DNA of 64,000 nucleotides from positions 1 through 64,000 of the forward strand of contig CAUWAG010000012.1 in assembly GCA_963556695.1 (NCBI GenBank), written 5' to 3'. This document shows, in pieces, positions 53,960 through 64,000 of this stretch. Under the pieces are notes generated by a model, which worked only from the letters and a program-made list of their open reading frames with translations, did not search any database and had not been told where the DNA came from. The position numbers were made by a program, and so were the translations under genes. Source of the DNA: Anthostomella pinea (lineage: Eukaryota; Ascomycota; Sordariomycetes; Xylariales; Xylariaceae). Every line of letters begins with the position of its first letter. Within the stretch, counting starts at the first letter, position 1.

Positions 53960-54993
53960 ATGCCTACCCGTTTGAGCAAGACGAGAAAGCAGTACGTTCT
54001 ATACACCTCCCTCGTTCCCTCCTCGAGGCTCGTCCCGTCCAATTCTCCGCGCATCGATCGTTCATCTTGTCGTGGTTCTACCGTGCTCGGGCAGCGCGCA
54101 TAGGAAAGCTGTCGGGCCAATCGAGAAACAGCACACATGACATGGCAGGCAGGCAGGAAAGCATCGACCAGGCGAAAGGGAAGATGATGACCGACAGCGC
54201 GATGAACGGGACTGGCCTCGAATGCTCAATGCATATGTTCGGATTTTGACGTAGGGAGGATGGGCTGACTTTTTTCTCACAGCCGCGGCCATGTGTCGGC
54301 CGGTAAGGGTCGTGTTGGCAAGCACCGCAAGCATCCCGGTGGTCGTGGTATGGCCGGTGGTCAGCACCACCACCGAACCAACATCGACAAGTACCATCCC
54401 GGTTACTTCGGTAAGGTTGGTATGAGGTCAGTATCCAACACCCTTTCCTCCACCAGGCGCCTGTCATGAGCATTCCGCTTTTGATTTGGTTGCCAAGTGT
54501 TCCTCTCAGCTCAGAATGTACTGACTCGTCAACGTAGACATTTCCACCTGCAACGAAACCACTACTGGAAGCCCGTCATCAACCTCGACAAGGTACGAAA
54601 CTCCTCATCCCTTTTCGCCCCGACCTTTTCCGCATAACCCGTCACTCTGGACCCTTTCCGTGTCCTCTATTCCACCTCTTGACTACACGGTGGCCGGCGA
54701 TGATGCACCGCGCGACTCTCGGGCACAGCTCTTGTCTTTCGTGGAGGTCTGATTGCTGATCAATCGTCTTGCAGCTTTGGTCGCTCGTCCCCGCCGAGAC
54801 CCGTGACGCCTACCTAGATGGTTCGAAGAAGGACACCGTTCCCGTCATCGACCTCCTCCCTCTCGGATACTCCAAGGTCCTCGGCAAGGGCCGCCTCCCA
54901 GAAGTACCCTTTGTTGTCCGAGCCAGATGGGTCAGCAAGCTGGCAGAGAAGAAAATCACCGAAGCTGGTGGTGTCGTTGAGCTGGTCGCATAA
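53960..54993 (+). CDS. RPL28: 60S ribosomal protein L28 (uL15, L27a)
   Basis: Large-subunit ribosomal protein. Four exons: 53960-53991, 54283-54426, 54538-54592, 54775-54993, giving 149 residues, the same length as the yeast protein. [11 protein letters not shown] is split after the 32-nt first exon; exon 2 has [32 protein letters not shown] and [12 protein letters not shown]; exon 3 [18 protein letters not shown]; exon 4 [28 protein letters not shown] and a C-terminal [10 protein letters not shown]. The first intron (291 nt) immediately after a short 5' exon is typical of ribosomal protein genes. No defects. Confidence 0.97.
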
Positions 54994-56445
54994 GGAGGTT
55001 ACCACTGGGGGAGTTTCTCTTTGCGGATCATGGGCACGGATACCTGACGACTTGGGATGGTTGTTACGCGCATACCTGCACATACAGTAGCAGGCTTCGA
55101 GTTTCTCGAGCAGAGCACTGTGGTCAGCTTCTACGAAAAGGAGTTCTGCTGAATAAAGATGCTTTTGACCAACATCCAACTTGCGCGGCGACGCGATAAC
55201 AAGTGAAAATACATCTTCTCGTATGCTCTGGACACGCCGCCTCTGGCTTGCATTGGTTTGAGCTCATGGCGCTGCAACCATGCCCGGTACAGCCAACACA
55301 TTCGTGACATCTTTTCATGGTGACATTTTTGCCAACTTGGAATGCCACTGCGGAATTCAACTCCCAGTGCAACTGCCCATTTGTTTGCCCAACTGCCAAC
55401 CGGGACTTACATTGGATATCTGCACAATATCACACTTTGGCGGTCATTGCTAATTACCTACTTCCATTGCTCCATGATCATCCAACTTGCAACGCAACCA
55501 CCCAACATCAGCTTCATTCGTCTCTTACACATACCAAATCAATCCACCTGCTTCGCAAAACACAATCTTCGCGCTCAGAATGCCAGAAATGATCCCAATC
55601 GACCCCGAAAGCGACTTGGAAGACGTCGAAGGCGACGTCGACGACGTGCGAATTCCAGGGCCATCACAACCCACCTGACCACCACTGCGGCTACAGGGCT
55701 ACCTTTGAAGTATCCAGGATCTCACGACGAGCCTGATAGAGTACCGCCACTACCTATAACATTGACTCGTCCTCGTCAATAAGCCACCAGTTTCGCATGG
55801 CTCCCGGGCAACTAATGGTTGCATCGCGAGCAACGGCATCAACTATGAGCAGCCCGAGACCGAGAAGGAACTCGTGAGTAGCGGCCCGGAGCAGGACGCC
55901 AGCCCCGAGGAGGTGCACGCCTTGTAGGCGCCGTACCCGGGTCACTGGGCGGAGGACTGGGTTTATTCAAAGCAGACCAAACTCCTCTGTACACACAGAG
56001 GTAATGTTCAACTTGATATAGATGAGCTTAGAGGTTTGTGACGGGGCCCATGAGTTTTTCGTAATTTCCTACCGTGGTTGTCGAGTCAGGAGTGTGGCGT
56101 CTTGTATCTACCTTACTCAGCCTCGAGTACCCCAATTATTCCTAAACAACGTTGAATGGCTGCTCATCAAGTGGGTGGAATCAATAAACTAGAAAGTTCA
56201 TATCAAGGAACCGACTGATACTCTGCTTTGCGTCTCCACCACGCAGACGGTCAGAATGGTGTTGCACCTCGAAGTGGTGAACGGGACAAACCAACAAGAG
56301 ACAATGTTTCTCGGTTGAGCGGCTTGAAAAGACAAAGGACCGGAGAACAAGATGGAACGTTGCGCGTATCAAGGATGATCGCTCTAGCCATTACTTCGGC
56401 TTCCTGGTTGGATGAACTCGTTTATTCAGGCGTGGGCCGTCTCAT
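54994..56445. other. Intergenic; possible truncated ORF at 55580
   Basis: A small frame 55580-55678 encodes an acidic peptide MPEMIPIDPESDLEDVEG..., which looks like the N-terminus of a longer protein, but the reading breaks at once and later in-frame pieces (to about 55925) are interrupted by stops. It is perhaps a gene remnant; no family recognised. Confidence 0.35.
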
Positions 56446-57321
56446 TTATATGTATTGCTTCTCCGGGTCCATCTTATCCATAAACTCCATAGCCTTCTCG
56501 TACATGGTAAAGACAATGCCGCCGCTCAGCACCAATCTCGCCAATCTTGGAAGTGCGCCACTCCAGAAGGTCAGAACGCCCTCCTGCTTGAATATCAGAG
56601 CGGCACAGTGGAAGCTGTTTCTGTAGACCTGGCGTGCCTCTATGCTCTGCATGCGCGTCTTGATGGTGTCGAGCGGCTGGGTCACGGCCACAGTTATGGC
56701 ACCGGCGACGCTTCCGATTCCGAAGGTTGCGACAGTGCCTAACTTCTCGCCCGGCGCAGTGTACGACTCGGCGAGCTGCTTGAGGGAGGTGTAGGAGCCG
56801 AAGCGCACGGCACTGTTGGCCGACTGTCGCGCGGCGGTGGGTACCAGTCCTTGGAAGAAGCCGCGCAGGCCTCGTTCCCTCGCGATTATGGGGACGGCGT
56901 GCAGGAAGCCCCGCATGCGCGGGTTGGGCGACTTGCGGTCGTCGATGAGGGTGGTCTTGATGGACTCGGTGGGCGTGACGGCCAGCAGCGACTCGGTCAC
57001 GCCGGCACCGAAACCGGCAATGACATTCCGCGGACCCGAGACCTTGCCGTTCTCGTCGGCGAGGAGTCGCTTGTACTGTTCGAAGGAAACGAAGCGGATG
57101 GCGGCCTTGGCCGAGTTGCCGATGATCAGCGTGGTGCAGCCGGCGTACCACTGGCTACCAAAGGGCGGCCACGGCAGCTTCTGACCCTGGGCGAGCCTGC
57201 GGTTGAGCTGTGTCCTCGTCTTGGCAAACTCGGCGGGATATGTGATGGCTATCTCGATGGCACCGGCGGTTGCGCCGGCTATGATGGACCGCACCGGGCT
57301 GGGCTTCTCTGCTGTCGACAT
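56446..57321 (-). CDS. CTP1: Mitochondrial tricarboxylate (citrate) carrier
   Basis: Mitochondrial carrier family member that exchanges citrate across the inner membrane. Intronless, 291 residues from ATG 57321 (MSTAEKPSPVRSIIAGATAG). A longer in-frame start at 57411 adds 30 Ser/Thr/His residues and is not preferred. Three carrier repeats carry PAEFAKTRTQL, PTESIKTTLIDDRK and PLDTIKTRMQ in place of the generic Px[DE]xx[KR] signature, and FGIGSVAGAITVAVTQ starts the third repeat. The second-repeat PTESIKTTLI and the SAVRFGSYTSLKQL segment are typical of citrate carriers. No defects. It is the last core gene before the 4.9-kb accessory pocket. Confidence 0.93.
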   Translation of the reverse strand: MSTAEKPSPVRSIIAGATAGAIEIAITYPAEFAKTRTQLNRRLAQGQKLPWPPFGSQWYAGCTTLIIGNSAKAAIRFVSFEQYKRLLADENGKVSGPRNVIAGFGAGVTESLLAVTPTESIKTTLIDDRKSPNPRMRGFLHAVPIIARERGLRGFFQGLVPTAARQSANSAVRFGSYTSLKQLAESYTAPGEKLGTVATFGIGSVAGAITVAVTQPLDTIKTRMQSIEARQVYRNSFHCAALIFKQEGVLTFWSGALPRLARLVLSGGIVFTMYEKAMEFMDKMDPEKQYI

Positions 57322-58463
57322 GGTGGTGCAGGTGTGGTGGTGTGCTGGTGTGCTGCTGCTCGCCGACGCCTCGGTCCTCGAGTGTGACGTAAGCAGGACC
57401 CTCTCTAGCAACCGACCATCCGTGTTGTCGTCGTCGTTGTCGTCGTCGTTGTCGGTGATTGCAGGTACTGCAGAGTACGGCTGGGGAAGGAGGCGGCGCG
57501 CATGTGATTATTGTCTGGGTGTCTGTTCGCAAAATGATGCGGTCTTGTGTCTCTGGCGAGTCACAGGCGCAGAATCATTGAACCCTGTCATTCTGGCAAG
57601 TGCCGCTCTGTGGGGGTCACCGGCATGGCCGCTGTAGGTACCTAGGTACATAAAATATATAGCCTTGGCCCACATTCTGCTACAGTCCTTCCAATCAAAG
57701 CTCGCCAACGGAACACCTCACTCGGCGGTGTTGAGGAAATCAGTCTCCAGGAAGCCCGGTCTCCCGATTATGTAACCAATGCATTAGCTCTTCTGTAGTT
57801 GATGTTTTCTTCCATGTTACGAGTCGCTTTCAAAGTCCATGTCAAAACAGACCACAATGATGCATCCCGGTGCAGTGGGGCAGGGAAACCCCTTTCTCTT
57901 CGCCTTTCGCCCCTTTCCTCTTTCGCCCCTTTTCCAGAACGATCGCGCTGGATGAGGTAGACTATGTGGACTACGCTTTGACCGGTCTCGCGTGTATCTG
58001 TTAGCACACGCTCTCGGCTGTACGTATCATCCACATAAGCGCCCCTTTTGCCCCGGAATGGTTTTGTTACCATGTCATACCTCGTGGCCAATGTCTGATA
58101 CGTACCAACCCAGTCGAGGTGTAGGTAAGCTGCAGATATTGGTGTCTTGGGGAAAACTCAAGTGCTTGGAGTCTGTTCGGATCGAGCCGAGTCCACCGGG
58201 CAGACATATCACTATCCCGCGTATTACTATGAACTTGATATTTGGTAGATACAGTTCTTGGAGTCTAGTAGAGTTTACTTAAGTACAGATGATTCCCTTG
58301 AGTGCTCCACGATGTTGCTTGTGGTCCACGTCGTGTGTCTTCTTGTTGATGTAACCTATCCGTAACGTGGTGTCCTCTAGAGTTTATATTACAGGATCAC
58401 GTTCTCTCGAAGCGGCGCAAACCTCAATGTGGTATCCTCAACCCATCGTGTTTCTTGAGACGT
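57322..58463. other. Intergenic upstream of CTP1, no supported gene
   Basis: A (CGTCGTTGT)n short repeat lies at 57427-57460 in the CTP1 upstream region. The rest holds only short frames. The AGGTACCTAGGTAC palindromic string occurs at 57634-57648. Confidence 0.4.
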
Positions 58464-58680
58464 ACTTACAGGTCGACCCCTGGAATAATGAACCGTGGGT
58501 CGGGTTCGACAAGGAGCCCTGCCAATACCAGTATATGTAGATTCTCACTCCCCCGTGCGAAGAAAAAGAATTCAGGTTTCTTCTTGTTGAAACAGGAAGT
58601 CAGAGTATCTTATCGTATCCAGAGATACGACGGCAGTGACCGGCCCACGGTTCATTATGTCAGGGGTCGACCTGTCAAGT
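58464..58680. mobile_element. MITE with ~40-bp terminal inverted repeats
   Basis: The left end 58464-58503 and right end 58640-58680 are inverted copies sharing AGGTCGACCCCTG and ATAATGAACCGTGGG with only a few differences. The 217-bp element has no coding capacity. The TA at 58463-58464 may be half of a TA target-site duplication, but the right flank reads TT, so the duplication is decayed or the border is off by a base. Long-TIR miniature elements of Tc1/mariner-pogo (Fot1-like) type are common in Sordariomycetes. Confidence 0.8.
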
Positions 58681-59309
58681 TGTGCATTACGACCGGCTGG
58701 TGATCTTCTAGTGGTCCTGACTTGAAACCTCCACCCAGAGAAAATGGAGAAATGGGAACAAGTAAAGAATCATCAAGATCCAGCATATATTACGAACACC
58801 CGCATTTGGCGTGGCTCAGATATATTACCATTGTCTATCTCGATCTGATGCTGTAAGTCATGGATTTCCCTTCATACCTAACAGACCACCATCTCTCTGC
58901 TTTGGGCAGGCTTGAAGCGGCATTTCTGATCCGCAGTTTACGGGACATTCTGCCAAATCTCACAGGCCTCGGCTGGAACGCCCGAGTGTGACACCTGACA
59001 ACAACAAAGATGATGCTTTGAAGTCTAATAACCGACAGATCCTGCACATGGTGATCGCCCAGACCATCTCGGGTCTCGAGGTTCCCGCTGGTAACAACAC
59101 CAACAACCATGAGGCATGAACAGCCACAGGCGGGCCTACCCTCGACGAAGCTGGAAGCTGTTGTGGACAAAGATTCAACCCCTTTCACGAGATAGCTCGC
59201 TCACCAGGACTTCAAGGGCATGTTGAATTGGTGCCTAGGACCATGTTCACAGGCCAAAACTTGCATTCGGAAGTTGGCAAGGTACACCAAGCCGTGGGGT
59301 CTTACTGGA
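58681..59309. other. Accessory pocket, no supported gene
   Basis: A 117-codon minus-strand frame (58835-59188) has no recognisable motif. Confidence 0.4.
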
Positions 59310-59469
59310 TGTGACAATCAGGCCTGCAGCTGCGCTGGTCAGGACTGATGGGATGAAATATCTAGATTCAACGATATCTAAGGAAGAAGAGGCAAGGCCA
59401 GAAGAGAAAGGGGAAGCTAGAGGTATATATGTACATAAATATGTGGAGGTATTATGTAATACCGTAACA
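59310..59469 (-). mobile_element. Solo LTR, 160 bp, TSD CTGGA
   Basis: Reverse-oriented copy of the LTR at 8315-8474, the same length and nearly identical, ending in ...CCGTAACA. It is flanked by CTGGA at 59305-59309 and 59470-59474. High similarity between copies 50 kb apart points to recent activity of the parent element. Confidence 0.93.
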
Positions 59470-60068
59470 CTGGAGATCTCAATCACAGCCGATTACTCAA
59501 GTGCATACCAACAAGTTGATGTCCCCCCTCTGACCGCATAGGCAATATATCTCGTTATCGTCGATTGTCCCTCTTCCTGAATCAATAATAGCAACCTGCG
59601 ATAACCGCCGAACTATCCAAAAGGACTCCCACCGCCTTCTTCGGCGAAAATGCACCCGCACATCCCACCCGGTCTTCAAAAAAAAAAATTTCCCATATAC
59701 ATCATTAGTCAACTTCGAGGACACTTGAGAGGCATTTCTGCGTTCGACGATGCCATCACGAAGATCATGGCTGGGAACAAGAGAACAGCCAGTGGACCAT
59801 GTCCAATGGTCGGGGTCGATTGGCACCAGCACGCTTGCTTCAAGCTTACACGTCGGTTCCAAGTCGCACATGGGCCCCTATATTCGACGTCTTCGATAAG
59901 TTGAAGATACCGGCAATGGTCCACCTGGCCCCGGACCAGAATCGTTCCCTATCTTGGAACTTCAGTAACACCACCGCTCAGGGTGGCACCATGGAGTTTA
60001 GGCGAATCCCCGTCCGAGTCCGATCTACGACTGAGCTGAAGCACTGGGCGGGCTTCACGCTCGCGTTC

Positions 60069-60235
60069 TGTTACGGTACAAGTACATTGTACCTCCACAT
60101 GTACCTATATATGGGAGGCCCACCTCCCACCTGAAGCGGCCTTCCTTCTCCCTTCTTCCTTCTTCATAGATCGTTGAATCTAGCTTTATCTATCCATCAG
60201 TCCTGACCAGTTGTACTGCAGGCCTGATCGTCACA
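60069..60235 (+). mobile_element. Solo LTR, 167 bp, TSD CGTTC
   Basis: Third, more diverged copy: starts TGTTACGG, ends CGTCACA, flanked by CGTTC at 60064-60068 and 60236-60240. Its 5' hairpin is GGTACAA/TTGTACC (60075-60093), differing in sequence but not in pairing from copies one and two. It interrupts an open frame reading RVRSTTELKHWAGFTLAF whose identity I do not know. Confidence 0.9.
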
Positions 60236-60599
60236 CGTTCGTGGCCCAGGCCATAGTGTAGGGCTACACTGTCCAGGGTGGGCTGTAGTTGAAGGTGTTC
60301 TCGGTGGCTATCGATCTTACAAGGTACATATGTAACCAATCTGTGGCATCTCTAAGCCCGCTCTTAATAGTCCTTTGTCCCCGTCCTCGACCTGTCATGC
60401 ATAGACTCTCATTTATTCTCGCGGTTGCGAAATGAATCGATGCTCTATCTTTAAAACCGGCTCACCCATATTCCTGTAAGTCCTCCGCAAGGCGGGACGT
60501 CCACGTGGCGATAGCCTTCGCTTCCAAACCTCTGGTCAAAGAGTGCCGCCTCTACAGGATCGCGGGAAAAAGTGGCAAATGTTTGGTTAGCATTGTGGT

Positions 60600-61170
60600 A
60601 GAATTCTACCACGGCGCTGGTACGCTGGAACAGCTCTCGACAATTCTCGCGATTGAACTCCGCGGGGAACAGCTCCAGCGGCTGCTTTCACACGACCTGG
60701 AACCACCAGGAGTTACGGTCGTGGTGACCGGCGTGGTCTTGAACGATATCGTTGAGCATGTACCTGCGCAAACCCGAGGACTGATGCCCCGCGCCGGTCT
60801 CGAAAGAAGTTGTCGAAACCCCCTTGGGATCAGTGAGCTTCTTGGTCGTCTTCGGCAGCCAAGTAAGCGAGAAAACGCGGAGGCGGTTGGGACACCAGCA
60901 TCCGCGACCAGCGCGCTTCCTTGCGCATGATTTTCCTACTAGCTGCATGTGGTGCCGGACTTTTTTAAGAGGACATTATCGCCGACGTCGAAGAAAGCGC
61001 CTTCAAACTGCTTCACTGGGTTGGCAGTATGAGGCGTGCTGGATCGTACTGGAATGGACGCCTCCATAACGGCATGCCAGCTTCTGATACAGGCAGTGTG
61101 ACCATGTCGAGATGAAGCAAGATGGCCTCGAGCAGCTCTGGCATCGAGAACACAATGTTCATTTGTTCCC
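60600..61170 (-). pseudogene. F-box protein gene relic
   Basis: VFSMPELLEAILLHLDMVTL (61095-61155) is a typical N-terminal F-box helix as found in the expanded fungal F-box families. Downstream pieces in other frames follow the same families' pattern: RWSRMLVSQPPPR (about 60880-60920), then KLTDPKGVS and GLRRYMLNDIVQDHAG with a WWFQVV end (about 60690-60790). Frameshifts and stops separate the pieces, so it is broken. F-box proteins link substrates to SCF ubiquitin ligases. Confidence 0.6.
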
Positions 61171-62252
61171 TCCCGATCAGAAGAATCGAGGCGCGTCTCT
61201 TGGACTCCTCCAGTTGCATGTGGATGATGTTCATTGTTTGAACCTGGGCCTGAAGGTGGAGAGCTGCCGAACACATGCGTACAAGTACATGTTTGTACAT
61301 TCAGCGGAGTCAGCGCTACTGGTCGGCCCACACTTCACACTCCGCCTGACACACCCCACGTCATCCATGGATCCGCGCCTCGGCTGGCGCTAGCTGACTG
61401 CGGCGTATCTTATCGATAAGCTAGCCAGTCAATCACAGGGCTGCATACAGCGACAGTCATGGACCGCGGTCGGCAGCAGGGGACTTCCAGGGTTCAACAC
61501 CAGTCACTCCAGTTGTCCGATCTCCAGGCTGCCTCCACCTGCTGTCAACCTGACCTTGACGAACCGGTATCACCGGTATCACCCAGTCATCCAGTCACCA
61601 ACGAGGTACCTTATCTATTCTACACCTCATGTATCCGCATCCCGAAGGTGCAGTCCCGTATGGACCTATATGAATACATTCGACTCTTTGACTCTTCAAC
61701 TACAGCCGTCTCTGTCTCTGAACCCTTTCTACCTAACCTAGGTACTCAGCTCCCATAGCAACGTCATATCCAGAAGAGCATACCTACCTACCTTGCCAGT
61801 TCTGTCGTATCCCCCTTTGAAGATAGACAAACTGCTGTCGACATGTCGTCGTTGTCACCCCTACTTCTATACTCTGTCAACTGATCCGAGCCCTGCTTCC
61901 GGTTCCAGGAGTGGTCGTCGGCCTATCCATCCATCGTTCTATCGTTCTATCGTTCTAAACCCACCCTCAACCGTGCTGTCTTGCTCTCGCTCTCGCCGCT
62001 GACCGCCGCGCGCCTCGATGCAACGTTGAGCGCTTCGCATCTGCCGCAACCATATTCTCAGCCACGCAAGGTTGCCTTGTCTATCTAGGCCCTCAGCTAA
62101 CGCTGCCTTTCGTGCTCACTCTCCCATTAGACTTCGCGCCCTGCCTGGTGGCTGCGCGCGAACCACTGAATCCGCAAACCTAGACCGAACTCGACAGTGC
62201 CTTATCCTTATCCCGCGTGAACGAGCCGACAGGCGCAGCCTTCCCACGAACC
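61171..62252. other. Upstream region of ATG26
   Basis: No supported gene. Pyrimidine-rich sequence and repeated CTATCGTTCTATCG near 61930-61955 precede the ATG26 start, consistent with a promoter and 5' leader. Confidence 0.4.
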
Positions 62253-64000
62253 ATGGCCCCTCCAGCGGAGGAAGAGGCTTCCCCGCGGCGTGTGATCAAG
62301 AAACTCTTGAAGAAACAGAAAGAGGGCCACCGCCCAACTATGGAACTGCCCGATCGCTTCAAGGACTATGCCGATGACGCCGACGAAGATGTCCTACCTC
62401 CCCATCAAGGTCCTCACATGTTCATGAACATGAACCAGTCCATCTTCGGCTTGCTCGCAGCTGCCGGCTCCAACGTCGACTTCAACGATCGTTTCGAGGG
62501 CCAGTCCAGCGACGAGGACGACGCCGGTACTCAGGACGGGAGGGGCGCCAGAGGAAAGCAACCAGAGCAGGTTGCAAGGACTACTATTTTGAAGAAGAGC
62601 TCATCCGGTAGCTCATCCGGCAAGGAAAAGGTCGAGAAGCATCGCCGGAGATTGTCCGGGCAGCTTCTCCGGTCGTTGCCTCAGCTTCCACGCCTTGCGA
62701 GTCGGTCGCTGTCGAAACACTCCAAGCTGAGGAACTCCCAGCCCCCTGAATCGCCTATAGAAAGTGAAAGCGAAGACCCGAGCTCTACAGCCGTCGACTC
62801 ACCATCCTCCACTGTCGACGTTACCAAGACTGATCGTGAAGGAAGACTCGCGCCAGTCATGAGTCGCATGTTGGAGGCAAAAGCTGAGATGTCCTCAAGG
62901 CCGAGCTTCGACCTCGAAAGGCTATCAGGAGACCACGGAACAAGTGAAGGTGGAGATGCAGGTCCTAGCGCCCTGGCACGAAAGCTCAAAGAGATCTTTG
63001 AACTCGACCACGCCGAGGAGGTTATAGAAGGTATTATTTTCCCCGTCATTCCTAGGCTGCGTGACTGACTTATTGCTCAGAATATCCATGCTGGTTACTG
63101 CAGAGTGTCCTCCTTCAGGGATATTTGTATATTACCTCAAAGCATATCTGCTTCTACGCGTACCTGCCGAAGAAAGCTGTAAGACCTTGTTCTCAATGGC
63201 CCCATGACCTGAGGGCCCTGCTAACTCCAAATGTAGCGGGAGGTTGCAAAGTCCGGGTATCTATCCAAGAGCGGCAAGAGGAATCCTGCGTACAACAGAT
63301 ACTGGTTCCGTCTCAAGGGAGACGTGCTGGCGTATTATCGCGATGCGTCCAATCTCTATTTCCCCCATGGACAGATCGACCTGCGTTACGCCATCTCGGC
63401 GAATGTCACGGACAAGGATAAGGACGGTGTTCAGTTCTCGGTTGTCACACATCACCGTACATACAACTTTCGAGCTGATAGTGCACCCAGCGCCAAGGAA
63501 TGGGTAAAGAGCCTGCAGAGGGTTATCTTCCGATCCCATAACGACGGCGACAGTGTAAAGATTTCCATACCGATCGAGAATGTGCTGGATGTCGAAGACA
63601 GCCAGATGATCGAGTTTGCGGATACGTGCAAAGTCCGGGTCATCGACAATGATGAGACCTATGCAATCGATGAGGTGAGGCTCCAGCTCACCATTCCAGA
63701 ACCATGACGACTGATAAGCCCCAGTATTTTTTCTCGTTCTTCAGCTTCGGTAGGGAGGCGATCAACGTCCTCAAGATCCTGATTGAGGATGCATCTAACC
63801 CACATCCCAATGCTACGGACTCAAGCCTACCCGCTGAAGACTCCCCTCGGCAGAGCTCTGTGAGCGTCAGGCGAAAGGATAGCACCGTCGGTGGTGAGCC
63901 CAGGTCGCCGAAGCTTCGCGAAACGGTCAAGGCAACTTTGGCCCCATTTTCAGCTCACAGTCCTCGCGAGCCGAATCCTGGCCTTAGTGGTGATTTGACT
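62253..64000 (+). CDS. ATG26: Sterol 3-beta-glucosyltransferase ATG26, 5' part (cut by window end)
   Basis: UDP-glucose:sterol glucosyltransferase; in several plant-pathogenic fungi and methylotrophic yeasts it is needed for pexophagy. Exons 62253-63030, 63081-63178, 63237-63674 and 63725 to beyond 64000 are all in phase (530 codons visible). The start is taken at ATG 62253 ([19 protein letters not shown]); 62217 is a possible upstream ATG. Visible parts are a disordered N-terminus, a GRAM domain ([10 protein letters not shown] joined to [18 protein letters not shown] and [13 protein letters not shown]) and a PH domain ([44 protein letters not shown]), then the second GRAM-linked region. The catalytic glycosyltransferase domain lies outside the window. 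Confidence 0.93.

Noticed and set aside
59310..60235. A complete LTR retrotransposon bounded by the LTRs at 59.3 and 60.1 kb
   Set aside because: The two LTRs are in opposite orientation and have different target-site duplications, so they are independent solo LTRs.
1..64000. tRNA or rRNA genes
   Set aside because: I looked for GGTTCRANTCC-type B boxes with a matching A box and acceptor stem and for conserved rRNA stretches and found none I could support; a tRNAscan run would settle it.

Overview
The window is one end of a chromosome from a filamentous ascomycete, probably a Sordariomycete. The evidence is a perfect 240-bp (CCCTAA)40 telomere at base 1, short GT-AG introns with CTGAC-like branch sites, fungal families (rhodopsin-domain/PTH11-like receptors, HET domain, DUF89/ARMT1, telomere-linked RecQ helicase, Tad-like LINE, ATG26) and stop-codon patterns consistent with RIP-type C-to-T/G-to-A mutation in the repeats. 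No species is assigned.

Layout. (1) 1-2.5 kb: the telomere is joined directly, in an open reading frame, to a 5'-truncated endonuclease-less Penelope-like element (PLE). Its 3' end abuts degenerate telomeric repeats. (2) 2.4-5.1 kb: subtelomeric mosaic with an inverted pair of ~180-200-bp repeats containing palindromes, a 91-bp tandem duplication, a small predicted secreted protein and a broken ARMT1/DUF89 gene. (3) 6.0-9.3 kb: a bifunctional class II/class I diterpene synthase gene inactivated by a 160-bp solo LTR with intact target-site duplication, plus a stop codon. (4) 10.5-22 kb: a receptor fragment cut off by a degenerate Tad-like LINE, a displaced fragment of telomere-linked helicase (TLH), and a nearly full-length TLH/RecQ pseudogene. 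(5) 22-32.4 kb: single-copy accessory genes, some intact (type-B carboxylesterase, rhodopsin-domain receptor, MYND/Mss51-like protein) and some broken (HET fragment, GNAT acetyltransferase). (6) 32.4-37.6 kb: no gene I can support.

(7) From 37.6 kb the window changes to conserved housekeeping genes with clean splice models: a tandem CCCH zinc-finger protein, a small conserved hypothetical, GRIM-19/NDUFA13 (complex I), FCP1 (Pol II CTD phosphatase), CHL1 (Fe-S DNA helicase), ribosomal protein L28/uL15, mitochondrial citrate carrier CTP1 and, running off the end, sterol glucosyltransferase ATG26. A 4.9-kb pocket at 57.3-62.2 kb between CTP1 and ATG26 again looks accessory: a MITE, two more solo LTRs of the family seen in the diterpene synthase gene, and an F-box pseudogene.

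How it fits together: the distal ~36 kb is a graveyard of telomere-attaching and telomere-linked elements (PLE, TLH, TTAGGG-bearing repeats) and inactivated accessory genes, and the proximal part is stable core genome. The most noteworthy object is the telomere-capped PLE with candidate RNA structure just after its ORF.
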